A stretch of 64,000 bases of DNA from JBQCHF01 sp051954955 (GTDB taxonomy: Bacteria; Actinomycetota; Actinomycetes; Motilibacterales; Motilibacteraceae). This document shows, piece after piece, positions 26,201-34,165 of this stretch; the first letter of the stretch is position 1, and each line of letters begins with the position of its first letter. The notes beneath the pieces were generated by a model. That model did not search any database. It had not been told where the DNA came from and worked only from the letters and a program-made list of their open reading frames with translations. A program made the translations under genes and the position numbers. The stretch lies in contig JBQCHF010000184.1 of NCBI GenBank assembly GCA_051954955.1, positions 11,721 through 75,720 on the forward strand, read 5' to 3'.

Positions 26201-27412
26201 ATGGCCGCGAGGACCCTGCTCGTCACCCTCAGCGGGCGCGACCGGCCGGGGGTCACCTCCGCGCTGCTGGCCGCCATGAGCGGGCACCGCGACGTCGAGG
26301 TCGTCGACGTCGAGCAGGTCGTCATCCGCGGGCACCTCGTGCTGGGCGTGCTGGTCACCACCGGGCGGGACGAGTCCGGGCTGGTGCGCAGCGTGCGCGA
26401 TACCGCCGCGCGGCTCGGCCTGGCGGTGGAGGTCGCCACCGGCGAGGACGACGACGACACCCGCCGCCGGCACCGCAGCCACGTCACCGTGCTCGGCATG
26501 CCGCTGCGCCCGGACGCGCTGGCGGCGATGGCCGGGCGGATCGCGGACCTCGGCGGCAACATCGACCGGATGGTGCGCCTGGCCCGCTACCCCGTCACCG
26601 GCATCGAGCTCGAGGTGTGCGGGGTGCCCAGCGAGGTGCTGCGCCCGGCGCTGGCCGCCGAGGCGGCGCGCCAGCAGGTCGACGTCGCGGTGCAGCGCTC
26701 GGGCCTGGCCCGCCGGGCCAAGCGGCTGGTCGTCATGGACGTCGACTCCACGCTCATCCAGGGCGAGGTCATCGAGCTGCTCGCCGAGCACGCCGGCTGC
26801 GGCGACGAGGTGGCCCGGGTGACCGAGGCGGCGATGCGCGGCGAGCTGGACTTCGCCGAGTCCCTGCGGGCTCGGGTCGCGCTGCTGGAGGGGCTGCCGG
26901 CCACCGCCGTGGACGAGGTGCGCCGGCAGGTGGAGCTGACGCCCGGTGCGCGCACCCTGGTGCGCACCCTCAAACGGCTCGGCTACGAGGTGGCCATCGT
27001 CTCCGGCGGCTTCACCCAGGTCACCGACCAGCTGGTGGCCGACCTGGGCATCGACTACTCCGCGGCCAACGTGCTCGAGATCGTCGAGGGCCGGCTCACC
27101 GGGCGGGTCCTTGGCGAGGTCGTCGACCGCGCCGGCAAGGCCGCGGCCCTGGTGCGCTTCGCCGCGCAGGCGGGGGTGCCGGTCTCGCAGACCGTCGCGA
27201 TCGGCGACGGCGCCAACGACCTGGACATGCTGGCCCGGGCCGGTCTCGGGGTGGCGTTCAACGCCAAGCCGGTGGTGCGCGCCGCGGCTGACGCGGCGGT
27301 GAACGTGCCCTACCTCGACGCCATCCTCTACCTGCTCGGGATCACCCGGGACGAGGTGGAGGCCGCCGACGCCGAGAGCGACGCGCCGCTCGAGCCGTCC
27401 GCCCGGGGCTGA
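26201..27412 (+). CDS. serB: Phosphoserine phosphatase with N-terminal ACT region
   Basis: A 403-residue protein for the last step of serine synthesis. The N-terminal ~165 residues hold two ACT-like units (LLVTLSGRDRPGVTSALLAA and HVTVLGMPLRPDALAAMAGR). The HAD phosphatase follows with motif I VVMDVDSTLIQGEV (Asp nucleophile near residue 180), motif II VSGGFTQVTD and motif III IGDGANDLDMLARAG. TAACCT lies seven bases before the ATG. It stands alone after glgC. Confidence 0.94.
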   Translation: MAARTLLVTLSGRDRPGVTSALLAAMSGHRDVEVVDVEQVVIRGHLVLGVLVTTGRDESGLVRSVRDTAARLGLAVEVATGEDDDDTRRRHRSHVTVLGMPLRPDALAAMAGRIADLGGNIDRMVRLARYPVTGIELEVCGVPSEVLRPALAAEAARQQVDVAVQRSGLARRAKRLVVMDVDSTLIQGEVIELLAEHAGCGDEVARVTEAAMRGELDFAESLRARVALLEGLPATAVDEVRRQVELTPGARTLVRTLKRLGYEVAIVSGGFTQVTDQLVADLGIDYSAANVLEIVEGRLTGRVLGEVVDRAGKAAALVRFAAQAGVPVSQTVAIGDGANDLDMLARAGLGVAFNAKPVVRAAADAAVNVPYLDAILYLLGITRDEVEAADAESDAPLEPSARG

Positions 27413-27457
27413 CCGCCCAGCAGCGACGCGCCCTTCCCATCCCGAATCACCGCTCTG

Positions 27458-27511
27458 CGCCGTGAATTCACGGCGGGAAGCGGCCAATGGTCACGTGAAC
27501 GTGATCGTTGG
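27458..27511. repeat. Two adjacent palindromes between serB and sixA
   Basis: CGCCGTGAATTCACGGCG (27458-27475) is a perfect 18-bp palindrome. Eight bases on, 27484-27511 forms a 28-base near-palindrome with arms beginning CCAATGGTCACGT and ending ACGTGATCGTTGG (only G-T wobbles). They sit between convergent genes and could terminate both transcripts, but neither is followed by a T run. Confidence 0.65.
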
Positions 27512-27548
27512 CAGCGGGGCGGGCTCGGTGGCTGGCCGGGGCGCGGAC

Positions 27549-28061
27549 TCAGCCGCGCGGGACCTCGAAGGACTCCAGCCGGCAGCAGCCGGTGGTCCAC
27601 GAGTCCCACGACGCGTCGGAGGTCAGGGTGACCAGGCCGGCGGTGGGCAGCTTCTCGGCCAGCGCGGCCAGTGCCGGGGTGGGTCCGGAGCCGGCCAGGC
27701 TCAGGGCCAGGTCCTGCAGGCCCGGGTTGTGCCCGACGACGAGGAGCCGCCCCACCGCGGCCGGGGTGGCTCGGGCCAGCCCGAGCAGGGCGCGGGCGCT
27801 GGCCAGGTAGACGTCCGGCTCGTAGCGGACGATCGCGCCGTCTCCCCCGCCGGCCTCCAGGGCCCGTTCGACCCGCGCCCAGGTGGCCCGGGCCCGGGCC
27901 GCCGAGGAGCAGAGCACCAGCTCCGGCACCGGTCCGGCCGAGAGGACCTTGGCGACCGCGGCGGCGTCGCGCTCCCCTCGCTCGGCCAGCGGCCGGTCGT
28001 GGTCGGGCACGCCCTCGGGGTAGTCGGACTTCGCGTGCCGGAGCAGGACCAGCGTGGGCAT
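27549..28061 (-). CDS. sixA: SixA-type phosphohistidine phosphatase
   Basis: A 170-residue histidine phosphatase. The catalytic RHG-like motif is LVLLRHAKSDYP at residues 4-15, with LCSSAARARATW and VVGHNPGLQDLAL (second catalytic His) in place. Small SixA proteins remove phosphate from histidine on signalling or phosphotransferase proteins; the target here is unknown. Length is normal. Convergent with serB. Confidence 0.85.
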   Translation of the reverse strand: MPTLVLLRHAKSDYPEGVPDHDRPLAERGERDAAAVAKVLSAGPVPELVLCSSAARARATWARVERALEAGGGDGAIVRYEPDVYLASARALLGLARATPAAVGRLLVVGHNPGLQDLALSLAGSGPTPALAALAEKLPTAGLVTLTSDASWDSWTTGCCRLESFEVPRG

Positions 28062-28250
28062 GGGAGGCAGCCTGCCAGACCGCGCGGGCGGCGCGGTCCC
28101 CTGCCGGTGCCGCGCGGCACGTCGTCAGGGAGGCGGACTCACCCGGACGGAGCACGAGAGACCTGCTGCGCCCCCCGGGTCCAGGCGGCTACGCTGCGTG
28201 AGCACCAGCGGGTGACGGTCGTGACCAAGGGTGAGGATGGAGGTCCAGTG

Positions 28251-28712
28251 GTGTCGCTGCGCGCGGGAGCCTTCGCCGCCCTGCTGACCGCGGGCCTCGT
28301 CGCCGGCCTGACCGGCTGCGCGGGGAGCACCGGCACCACGCTGGCCGGGGCGCGGCCCGCCGCCGCCCAACCGGTGTCGGCCACCGCCGCCTCGGGCGGG
28401 TTGCGGGTCGAGGCCGAGGTCGAGCCGACGGTGGTGCACGCCGGGCACCCGGCCACCCTCACGGTCCGCTGGCAGGACGACGACGGGCTGCTGCTCGGAA
28501 CGCTGCAGGAGTGGGGCGACGGCGTCGGCGCCGGGTCGCAGGTGCCTCTCGAGGCGTGCACCGGCGTGCGCCCTGGCCAGGGCACCGACCGGCCGGCCCA
28601 CACCTGGGCCACCCCCGGCACCTACACGGTGCACCTGCAGGTGAGCACGGCGGCGTGCGCGGGGCCGCAGGAGAGCGTCGACCTCACCCTCCCGGTCACC
28701 GTGGTGCCCTGA
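28251..28712 (+). CDS. Secreted lipoprotein with a PKD-like beta domain
   Basis: A 153-residue protein. GTG 28251, seven bases after GGATGGAGG, gives a short signal with lipobox LTGC. The mature part has an Ala/Pro linker then a beta-sandwich-like domain (GGLRVEAEVEPTVVHAGHPA, TVRWQDDDG, AHTWATPGTYTVHLQVS); HTWxxPGTYTVxL is the usual end of PKD-type domains. It has four Cys, probably disulfide-bonded outside. Function unknown; perhaps cell-envelope surface binding. Confidence 0.7.
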   Translation: MSLRAGAFAALLTAGLVAGLTGCAGSTGTTLAGARPAAAQPVSATAASGGLRVEAEVEPTVVHAGHPATLTVRWQDDDGLLLGTLQEWGDGVGAGSQVPLEACTGVRPGQGTDRPAHTWATPGTYTVHLQVSTAACAGPQESVDLTLPVTVVP

Positions 28713-28733
28713 CCCTCCCCCGACCCACCCCCA

Positions 28734-28783
28734 TGATCATGAAGGGCTGATGACCGGATCCGGTCACCAGCCCTTCACGATCA
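28734..28783. terminator. 50-bp near-perfect palindrome between convergent genes
   Basis: A 50-bp palindrome centred on GGATCC at 28755-28760, with left arm starting TGATCATGAAGGGCTG and only two mismatched pairs. It lies 21 bases after the lipoprotein stop and 17 bases from the fabI stop, so it could terminate both. The outer word TGATCNTGAAGGG recurs, truncated, at the ctaA 3' end (about 63052). Confidence 0.75.
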
Positions 28784-28800
28784 CACCCGCAAGGCGGTAC

Positions 28801-29568
28801 TCAGGCGCCCATCGCGTGCGCGCCGCCGTCCACGTGCACGATCTCGCCGCTGGTGGCGGGGAACCAGTCCGACAGCAGCGCCACCGCGGCCCGCGCGGCC
28901 GGCTCGGCGTCGTTGACGTCCCAGCCCAGCGGGGCGCGGGTCTCCCAGATCGTGGACAGCTCGTCGAAGCCTGGGATGCTCTTGGCCGCGGTCGTCCGCA
29001 GCGGCCCGGCCGAGACCAGGTTCACCCGCACCCCAGCCGAGCCGAGGTCGCGGGCGATGTAGCGCGCGGTGGACTCGAAAGCGGCCTTGGCCACGCCCAT
29101 CCAGTCGTACTTGGGCCAGGCCACCGCGGCGTCGAAGTCGAGGCCGACCACCGCCGCCCGCTCGCCGAACAGCGGCCGGCAGGCCACGGTGAGCGCCTTG
29201 AGCGAGTAGGCCGAGACGTGCACCGCGGTGGCGACGTCCTCCCACGGGGTCTCCAGGAAACGGCCGCCCAGCGCCGACTCCGGTGCGAACCCGATCGAGT
29301 GCAGCACGCCGTCCAGGCCGTCAACGTGCTCGCGCACCCGATCCGGCAGCGCGGCGAGGTCGTCGGTGCTGGTGACGTCGAGCTCGACCACGGGCGCGGC
29401 CTGCGGGAGCCGGCGGGCGATGGTCTGGGTGATCTTCAGCCCCCGGCCGAAGCCGGAGAGCACCACCGAGGCGCCCTCCTGCTGCGCGATGCGCGCCACG
29501 TGGAAGGCGATCGAGCTCTCCATGAGCACGCCGGTGACCAGCACGCGCTTGCCCTCGAGGATCCCCAC
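28801..29568 (-). CDS. fabI: Enoyl-ACP reductase (NADH), InhA-type
   Basis: A 255-residue SDR-type enzyme for the last reduction of the fatty acid elongation cycle. It has InhA-like segments: GKRVLVTGVLMESSIAFHVA, LDGVLHSIGFAPES, HVSAYSLKAL, and the catalytic block VAWPKYDWMGVAKAAFES with Tyr and Lys six apart. The end, SAGPLRTTAAKSIPGFDELS, matches substrate-loop sequences of InhA. GTG start with AGGAGAG. It lies downstream of fabG in the same direction, as fabG1-inhA in mycobacteria. Confidence 0.95.
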   Translation of the reverse strand: MGILEGKRVLVTGVLMESSIAFHVARIAQQEGASVVLSGFGRGLKITQTIARRLPQAAPVVELDVTSTDDLAALPDRVREHVDGLDGVLHSIGFAPESALGGRFLETPWEDVATAVHVSAYSLKALTVACRPLFGERAAVVGLDFDAAVAWPKYDWMGVAKAAFESTARYIARDLGSAGVRVNLVSAGPLRTTAAKSIPGFDELSTIWETRAPLGWDVNDAEPAARAAVALLSDWFPATSGEIVHVDGGAHAMGA

Positions 29569-29578
29569 GGTCTCGCTC

Positions 29579-29610
29579 TCCTACGGTCTGTCGGTCCTAC
29601 GCTCTGTCGG
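29579..29610. repeat. 16-bp tandem repeat in the fabG-fabI spacer
   Basis: TCCTACGGTCTGTCGG (29579-29594) is followed directly by TCCTACGCTCTGTCGG (29595-29610), 15 of 16 bases identical, just before the fabI ribosome site. It could be a duplicated regulator site or slippage product. No known fatty-acid regulator motif was matched. Confidence 0.6.
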
Positions 29611-29646
29611 AAGAACTACTGCTCGTCGCAAGCAGCGGGTGCGGGC

Positions 29647-30360
29647 TCAGTGGCCCATGCCGAGGCCGCCGTCGACGGGGATGACCGCGCCGCTGATGTA
29701 GCCGGCCTCGGGCGAGGCGAGGAACCGCACCACGCCGGCGATCTCCTCGGCGGCGGCGAACCGGCCGGCCGGGATGGCCGCCTTGTAGGCCTCCTGCCGC
29801 TCGGCCGGCAGCGCCGCGGTCATGTCGGTCTCGACGAAGCCGGGCGCGACGACGTTGGCGGTGATGCCGCGCCCGCCCAGCTCGCGGGTGAGCGAGCGGG
29901 CCAGGCCCACCAGCGCCGCCTTGCTCGCGCCGTAGTTGGTCTGCCCGGGCGCGCCGTAGAGCCCGACCACCGAGCCCACGAGCACGATCCGCCCGCGCTT
30001 GAGCCGCAGCATCCCCTTGGACGCTCGGCGGGCCACCCGGAACGCCCCGCCCAGGTTGGTGTTCACCACCAGCTCGTACTCGTCGTCGGACATCCGCAGC
30101 AGCAGCTGGTCGGCGGTGACGCCCGCGTTGGCCACGGCCACCTCGACCGGCCCGTGCGCGGCCTCGGCCTCGGCGAAGGCGGCCTCCACCGACGCAGTGT
30201 CGGTGACGTCGCAACGCACGGCGAGGACGCCGTCGGGCAGGTCCTCAGGAGCGGCCGAGCGGTAGGTGACGGCCACCGAGTCGCCCGCCTGCGCGAACGC
30301 GGTGGCGATGGCGAGGCCGATGCCCCGGTTGCCCCCGGTGACCAGCACGCTCCTGCCCAC
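29647..30360 (-). CDS. fabG: 3-oxoacyl-ACP reductase
   Basis: A 237-residue SDR. It has the NADPH site VLVTGGNRGIGLAIA, NNAG-equivalent VAVANAGVTADQLLLRM, the catalytic Ser-Tyr-Lys set GSVVGLYGAPGQTNYGASKA, and the end SGAVIPVDGGLGMGH. It reduces beta-ketoacyl-ACP in fatty acid elongation. GAGGAGG precedes a GTG start. It shares an operon with fabI, 78 bases apart. Confidence 0.93.
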   Translation of the reverse strand: MGRSVLVTGGNRGIGLAIATAFAQAGDSVAVTYRSAAPEDLPDGVLAVRCDVTDTASVEAAFAEAEAAHGPVEVAVANAGVTADQLLLRMSDDEYELVVNTNLGGAFRVARRASKGMLRLKRGRIVLVGSVVGLYGAPGQTNYGASKAALVGLARSLTRELGGRGITANVVAPGFVETDMTAALPAERQEAYKAAIPAGRFAAAEEIAGVVRFLASPEAGYISGAVIPVDGGLGMGH

Positions 30361-30481
30361 GTCGACGTCCTCCTCGCACGGTGCGCATCAGGCCCGGGCG
30401 CACGCCCGGATCGAGCAGCGAACCTATCCGGCTACCCGTCGGTAAGGCGATCGGCCCCCGTTAGCCCTACGGTGCGGTGAC

Positions 30482-31435
30482 GTGAGAGCCATCCAGATCA
30501 CCGAGTTCGGGGGCCCCGAGGTCCTCACCCTGACCGACCTGCCCGCACCGGAGCCGGCCCCCGGCCATGTGCTGATCCAGGTCTCCAGCGCCGGCGTGAA
30601 CTTCGCCGACACGCACCAGACCGAGGATTCGTATCTGGCCAAGCAGACGCTGCCGATGGTGCCCGGCTCGGAGGTGGTCGGCACCGACCCGGACGGACGA
30701 CGGGTGGCCGGGTTCGCCACCTCGGGCGGCTACGCCGAGCAGGCCCTGGTGCCCACGTCGTTGGCGTACCACGTCCCCGACGGCGTGTCGGACGGCGAGG
30801 CGCTCGCGCTGCTGGTGCAGGGCACGACGGCCTGGCACCTGCTGCGCACCAGCTCCCACCTCGCTCCCGGCGAGACGGTGGTCGTGCACGCCGCGGCCGG
30901 CGGGGTGGGCACGATCGCCGTTCAGCTGGCCAAGGCCTGGGGTGCGGGCCGGGTCATCGGCGTCGCCTCCAGCCCCGAGAAGCGCGCGCTGGCCGAGCAG
31001 CTCGGCGCCGACGCGACGGTCGACGCCGGCGCCGAGGACCTCAAGGCGGCGCTGGAGGAGGCCAACGGCGGGCGCAAGGTCGACGTCGTGCTGGAGATGG
31101 TCGGCGGGGAGACCTTCGACGCCTCGCTGTCCGCGCTCGCGCCGTTCGGCCGCCTGGCCACCTTCGGGATGGCCTCGCGCCGCCCGGCCCGGCACCTCGC
31201 GCCGGGCGAGCTGATGGGCCGCAGCCGCACGGTGGCCGGGTTCTGGCTCGCGCACTGCTTCAACCGGCCGGAGATGCTGGCCGGCCCGATGACCGAGCTG
31301 ATGCAGATGGTGGCCGAGGGACGGCTCACGGCCGTCGTCGGCGGCACCTGGCCGTTGGCGCAGGCCGCGCAGGCCCACCGCGCCCTGCTCGGCCGCGGCA
31401 GCACCGGCAAGCTCGTCCTGGACTGCCGCGCCTGA
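30482..31435 (+). CDS. NADPH:quinone oxidoreductase (zinc-independent MDR family)
   Basis: A 317-residue medium-chain reductase. It starts MRAIQITEFGGPEVLTLTDL, has VHAAAGGVGTIAVQLAKAWG as the NADPH-binding fold, a MVGGETFDASL block and a KLVLD end. No structural zinc cysteines are present, as in Qor. It likely reduces quinones one electron at a time or acts on enals. TACGGT lies eight bases before the GTG. Divergent from fabG. Confidence 0.88.
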   Translation: MRAIQITEFGGPEVLTLTDLPAPEPAPGHVLIQVSSAGVNFADTHQTEDSYLAKQTLPMVPGSEVVGTDPDGRRVAGFATSGGYAEQALVPTSLAYHVPDGVSDGEALALLVQGTTAWHLLRTSSHLAPGETVVVHAAAGGVGTIAVQLAKAWGAGRVIGVASSPEKRALAEQLGADATVDAGAEDLKAALEEANGGRKVDVVLEMVGGETFDASLSALAPFGRLATFGMASRRPARHLAPGELMGRSRTVAGFWLAHCFNRPEMLAGPMTELMQMVAEGRLTAVVGGTWPLAQAAQAHRALLGRGSTGKLVLDCRA

Positions 31436-31466
31436 CCAGCGCACCGACATTCGCTCGTTGCCAGGC

Positions 31467-31506
31467 GAGGGCAGCGTGGTCCCGCGGAACGGACCGCGCT
31501 GCCCTC
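31467..31506. terminator. Strong hairpin between qor-like and dodecin genes
   Basis: GAGGGCAGCG pairs with CGCTGCCCTC, followed inward by a T-G wobble and GGTCC/GGACC, giving a 16-bp stem with an 8-base loop. It sits 31 bases after the oxidoreductase stop and 40 bases from the dodecin stop, so it may serve both. Confidence 0.7.
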
Positions 31507-31546
31507 GGCGTGCCTCAGCCGACGGCGGAGCAGGGAACGCCCAGGT

Positions 31547-31759
31547 TCAGCTGTCCTCGAGCCGGAAGCCCACCTTCAGGCCCACCTGCACGTGCTCGAC
31601 CTCGCCGTCCACGATGTAGCCGCGGATCTCGGTCACCTCGAACCAGTCGAGGTGGCGCAGCGTCTCGCTGGCCCGCTTGACGGCGTTGCGCACGGCGGCG
31701 TCCACGCCGTCCGGCGAGGTGCCCACGAGCTCGGTCACCCGGTAGGTGCGGTTGGTCAC
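31547..31759 (-). CDS. Dodecin (flavin-binding storage protein)
   Basis: A 70-residue protein with the dodecin fold pattern: YRVTELVGTSPDGVDAAVRN, then ASETLRHLDWFEVTEIRG (the Trp that stacks on flavin) and VEHVQVGLKVGFRLE. Dodecins form dodecameric shells holding FMN or CoA. GGAGG lies before the GTG start. Length is exactly normal for the family. Confidence 0.93.
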   Translation of the reverse strand: MTNRTYRVTELVGTSPDGVDAAVRNAVKRASETLRHLDWFEVTEIRGYIVDGEVEHVQVGLKVGFRLEDS

Positions 31760-32005
31760 GACGGCCTCCAGTGCCTCGTCGACGGCGGGGCCAACGCCGC
31801 GCGCGGAGCGCCGCAGCCCCCGTGCCCGGCACCGTAGCCGCGCCGTGCCCCGCCCGAGCCCCGTCCGCCTCCACTTCCTTCGTGGTCGAGCAGGAATGGC
31901 GGAGCACTCGCCATCTCCCCGTGATCACGCCGGACGGGCCGGCGGGCGGCCAGACCGGCTCTGTCCCCGGTCGCCGGGGCGGCATCCTGGTCGTACCGTG
32001 GACAG

Positions 32006-32386
32006 GTGACCGAGAGCCCACGGCGGCCCCGTTCCCGCCGCGGCGACGAGGACGTCTTCCAGATCACCGCCGCCCCCAAGCCGCTCACCGAGGACGTCGG
32101 CGGCCGGACCCGGCGCTACCTGATCTCGATGGCGGTGCGCACGGTCTGCGTGGTGGGCGCGGTGCTGGTCGGCGGCTGGCTGCGCTGGGCCTTCCTGGCC
32201 GGGGCCGTGCTCCTGCCCTACGTGGCCGTGGTGCTCGCCAACGGCGGTCGCGAGCCCAACCGGGACCTGCCCACCGCGTTCATGGGGCCGCAGCGGCCCA
32301 TGCTCGAAGCGCCGCGCCCCGAGGCGGACCGGCGCGACGGCGGCGGGCCGGCCGGCGCCCGGCCATCCCGCGACGACGCCGCCTGA
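32006..32386 (+). CDS. DUF3099 family membrane protein
   Basis: A 126-residue protein: a charged N terminus, DVFQITAAPKPLTEDVGGRT, then two membrane helices (about residues 40-60 and 63-80) and a disordered Pro/Arg tail. This layout matches the actinobacterial DUF3099 family, whose function is unknown. TACCGT ends six bases before the GTG, a clear leaderless pattern. Confidence 0.85.
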   Translation: MTESPRRPRSRRGDEDVFQITAAPKPLTEDVGGRTRRYLISMAVRTVCVVGAVLVGGWLRWAFLAGAVLLPYVAVVLANGGREPNRDLPTAFMGPQRPMLEAPRPEADRRDGGGPAGARPSRDDAA

Positions 32387-32474
32387 GCCACCTGGACCGG
32401 CGCCCGGAGCCGGCCCCGCACCGGTCTGTGACAGCCCGTCGCCGCACGGCTCCGCACCGTTCCACCGATCCCCT

Positions 32475-32505
32475 TGCAATCACTGCACGGGATGGTGCAA
32501 TACTC
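32475..32505 (+). promoter_or_regulatory. Candidate promoter with repeated TGCA words
   Basis: TTGCAA (32475-32480) and an extended -10-like TGCAATACT (32497-32505) lie about 19 bases apart. The spacer contains TGCAC and GTGCA as a small inverted repeat around GGGATG, so a regulator site may overlap the promoter. No protein start follows closely; a stem-loop lies 40 bases on. Confidence 0.4.
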
Positions 32506-32544
32506 GCTCCCGCGTCCCGCCCCCCGTCGGGGCGCCGCCGATGC

Positions 32545-32580
32545 GGTGCCGGGCAACTCCCCCCGTGGTTGCCCGGTACC
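32545..32580 (+). ncRNA. Candidate small RNA / structured leader hairpin
   Basis: GGTGCCGGGCAAC (32545-32557) pairs with GTTGCCCGGTACC (32568-32580), a 13-bp stem with one G-T wobble and a 10-base C-rich loop. It lies downstream of the candidate promoter at 32475-32505 and 95 bases before the next gene, which seems to have its own promoter. It could be a small RNA with a terminator or a leader element. No known RNA family was recognised. Confidence 0.35.
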
Positions 32581-32674
32581 GCTCGGTCGGACCGGCAGCG
32601 TCAGGCAGGCCGCAGCGCTCTCCGGGTAGCGGCCGGACGCGGCGCCTGCGGTCCGCTCGGTCAGACTGGGCCGC

Positions 32675-32977
32675 ATGAATTCCATCCCAGAAAATCCCAC
32701 CTCAGTGAATCCCACCCCCGCGCCCAGCGATCCCGTGCCGCAGCCACCCGACCCTGGCCCCACCGGCCCGGTCCAGTGCTCGGCCAAGGGCTGCCGGTCC
32801 GATGCCACCTGGGTGCTGGTGTGGGCCAACCCGCGCATCCACACCGACGGGCGCACCAAGACCTGGGCCGCCTGCGACGAGCACCGCGGCAGCCTGGGCG
32901 ACTTCCTGGGCGTGCGCGGGTTCCTGCGCGAGGTGGTGGCGCTGCCGGAGTGGCAGGCGGGGCAGGCCGACCGCTGA
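32675..32977 (+). CDS. Small conserved actinobacterial protein with Cys/His zinc-ligand pattern
   Basis: A 100-residue protein. After a Pro-rich, disordered first third comes QCSAKGCRSDATWVLVWANP, then KTWAACDEHRGSLGDFLG. CxxxxC with a later CxxH could bind zinc. Similar proteins are often labelled acetone carboxylase in databases, which has no support in this sequence. CAGACT lies seven bases before the ATG. Function unknown. Confidence 0.75.
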   Translation: MNSIPENPTSVNPTPAPSDPVPQPPDPGPTGPVQCSAKGCRSDATWVLVWANPRIHTDGRTKTWAACDEHRGSLGDFLGVRGFLREVVALPEWQAGQADR

Positions 32978-33017
32978 GGGGCGGCACGACGGCTGAGCGG
33001 AACCGCGGGCGCGGAGC

Positions 33018-34022
33018 TCAGCCGCCGATGGCCGACATCGGCCGGTCCGGCTGCAGGAAGCCCGGGTCGTCGATGCCGTGGCCGGCCTTCTTGGCCCGCA
33101 GCGAGGCACGGAACCGCTCGGCCAGCTCGACGTCGGTGGCGCCGGCGCGCATCGGCCCGCGCAGGTCGGACTCCTCCCGGGCGAACAGGCAGTTGCGGAT
33201 CTGCCCGTCGGCGGTGAGCCGGACCCGGTCGCAGGTGCCGCAGAACGGCCGGCTGACCGAGCCGATGACCCCCACCCGGCCGGGGCCGCCGTCCACCAGC
33301 CAGGTCTCGGCCGGCGCGCTGCCGCGCACGACCTCGCCCTCGGGGGTGAGGTCGAAGGCCGCAGTGAGCCGCTCGAGCAGCTCGTCGGCGGACACCATCT
33401 CCTCGCGACTCCAGGCGTGCTGGGCGTCCAGCGGCATCTGCTCGATGAAGCGCAGCTCGTAGCCCCGCTCGAGGCACCAGCGCAGCAGCGGCACCGCCTC
33501 GTCCTCGTTGACCCCGCGCATGACCACGGCGTTCACCTTGACCGGGCGCAGGCCCGCGGCGTCGGCGGCAGCCAGGCCGGCGAAGACGTCGTCGATCCGG
33601 TCGCGGCGGGCGAGCTTCGTGAACAGCTCGCGGTCCAGGGTGTCCAGCGAGACGTTCACCCGGTCCAGGCCGGCCTGGGCGAGCGGCTCGGCCAGCCGGG
33701 CCAGCCCGATGCCGTTGGTGGTGAGCGACAGGCGCGGGCGCGGCTCGAGCTCGGCCACCCGGCGCACGATGTCGACCAGCCCGCGACGCAGCAGCGGCTC
33801 CCCACCGGTGAAGCGGACCTCGTCCACTCCCAGGGAGACCGCGATGGAGACCAGCCGCACGATCTCGTCGTCGGTGAGCAGCTCGGGCGAGGGCAGCCAG
33901 TCCAGCCCCTCGGGCGGCATGCAGTAGGCGCAGCGAAGGTTGCAGCGGTCGGTGAGCGAGACCCGCAGGTCCGTCGCCACCCGCCCGAAGCGGTCCACCA
34001 GACCGCCGACGTGCGCGCCCAT
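33018..34022 (-). CDS. moaA: GTP 3',8-cyclase, molybdenum cofactor synthesis
   Basis: A 334-residue radical SAM enzyme starting molybdopterin synthesis from GTP. The SAM-cluster motif CNLRCAYC sits near residue 27. VRFTGGEPLLRRG and LSLTTNGIGLARLAEP follow. The C-terminal second cluster is CGTCDRVRLTADGQIRNC. It ends in GG, as MoaA does. Other mo genes are not in the window, so it is an isolated pathway member here. A GAAGGAG site precedes the ATG. Confidence 0.96.
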   Translation of the reverse strand: MGAHVGGLVDRFGRVATDLRVSLTDRCNLRCAYCMPPEGLDWLPSPELLTDDEIVRLVSIAVSLGVDEVRFTGGEPLLRRGLVDIVRRVAELEPRPRLSLTTNGIGLARLAEPLAQAGLDRVNVSLDTLDRELFTKLARRDRIDDVFAGLAAADAAGLRPVKVNAVVMRGVNEDEAVPLLRWCLERGYELRFIEQMPLDAQHAWSREEMVSADELLERLTAAFDLTPEGEVVRGSAPAETWLVDGGPGRVGVIGSVSRPFCGTCDRVRLTADGQIRNCLFAREESDLRGPMRAGATDVELAERFRASLRAKKAGHGIDDPGFLQPDRPMSAIGG

Positions 34023-34165
34023 GCCGCTCCTTCGCGATTCCCGCTCCGATGGACGGGCCGGCCGGCGCCCGTTCGCACCAGCCTACGTCGCTGGCGCCCG
34101 CCCGCACCGGTGGGACGGGGGACGCCGGCGCGTGGGTGTCGCGCGCTCGCGTTACCGTCGTCCTC

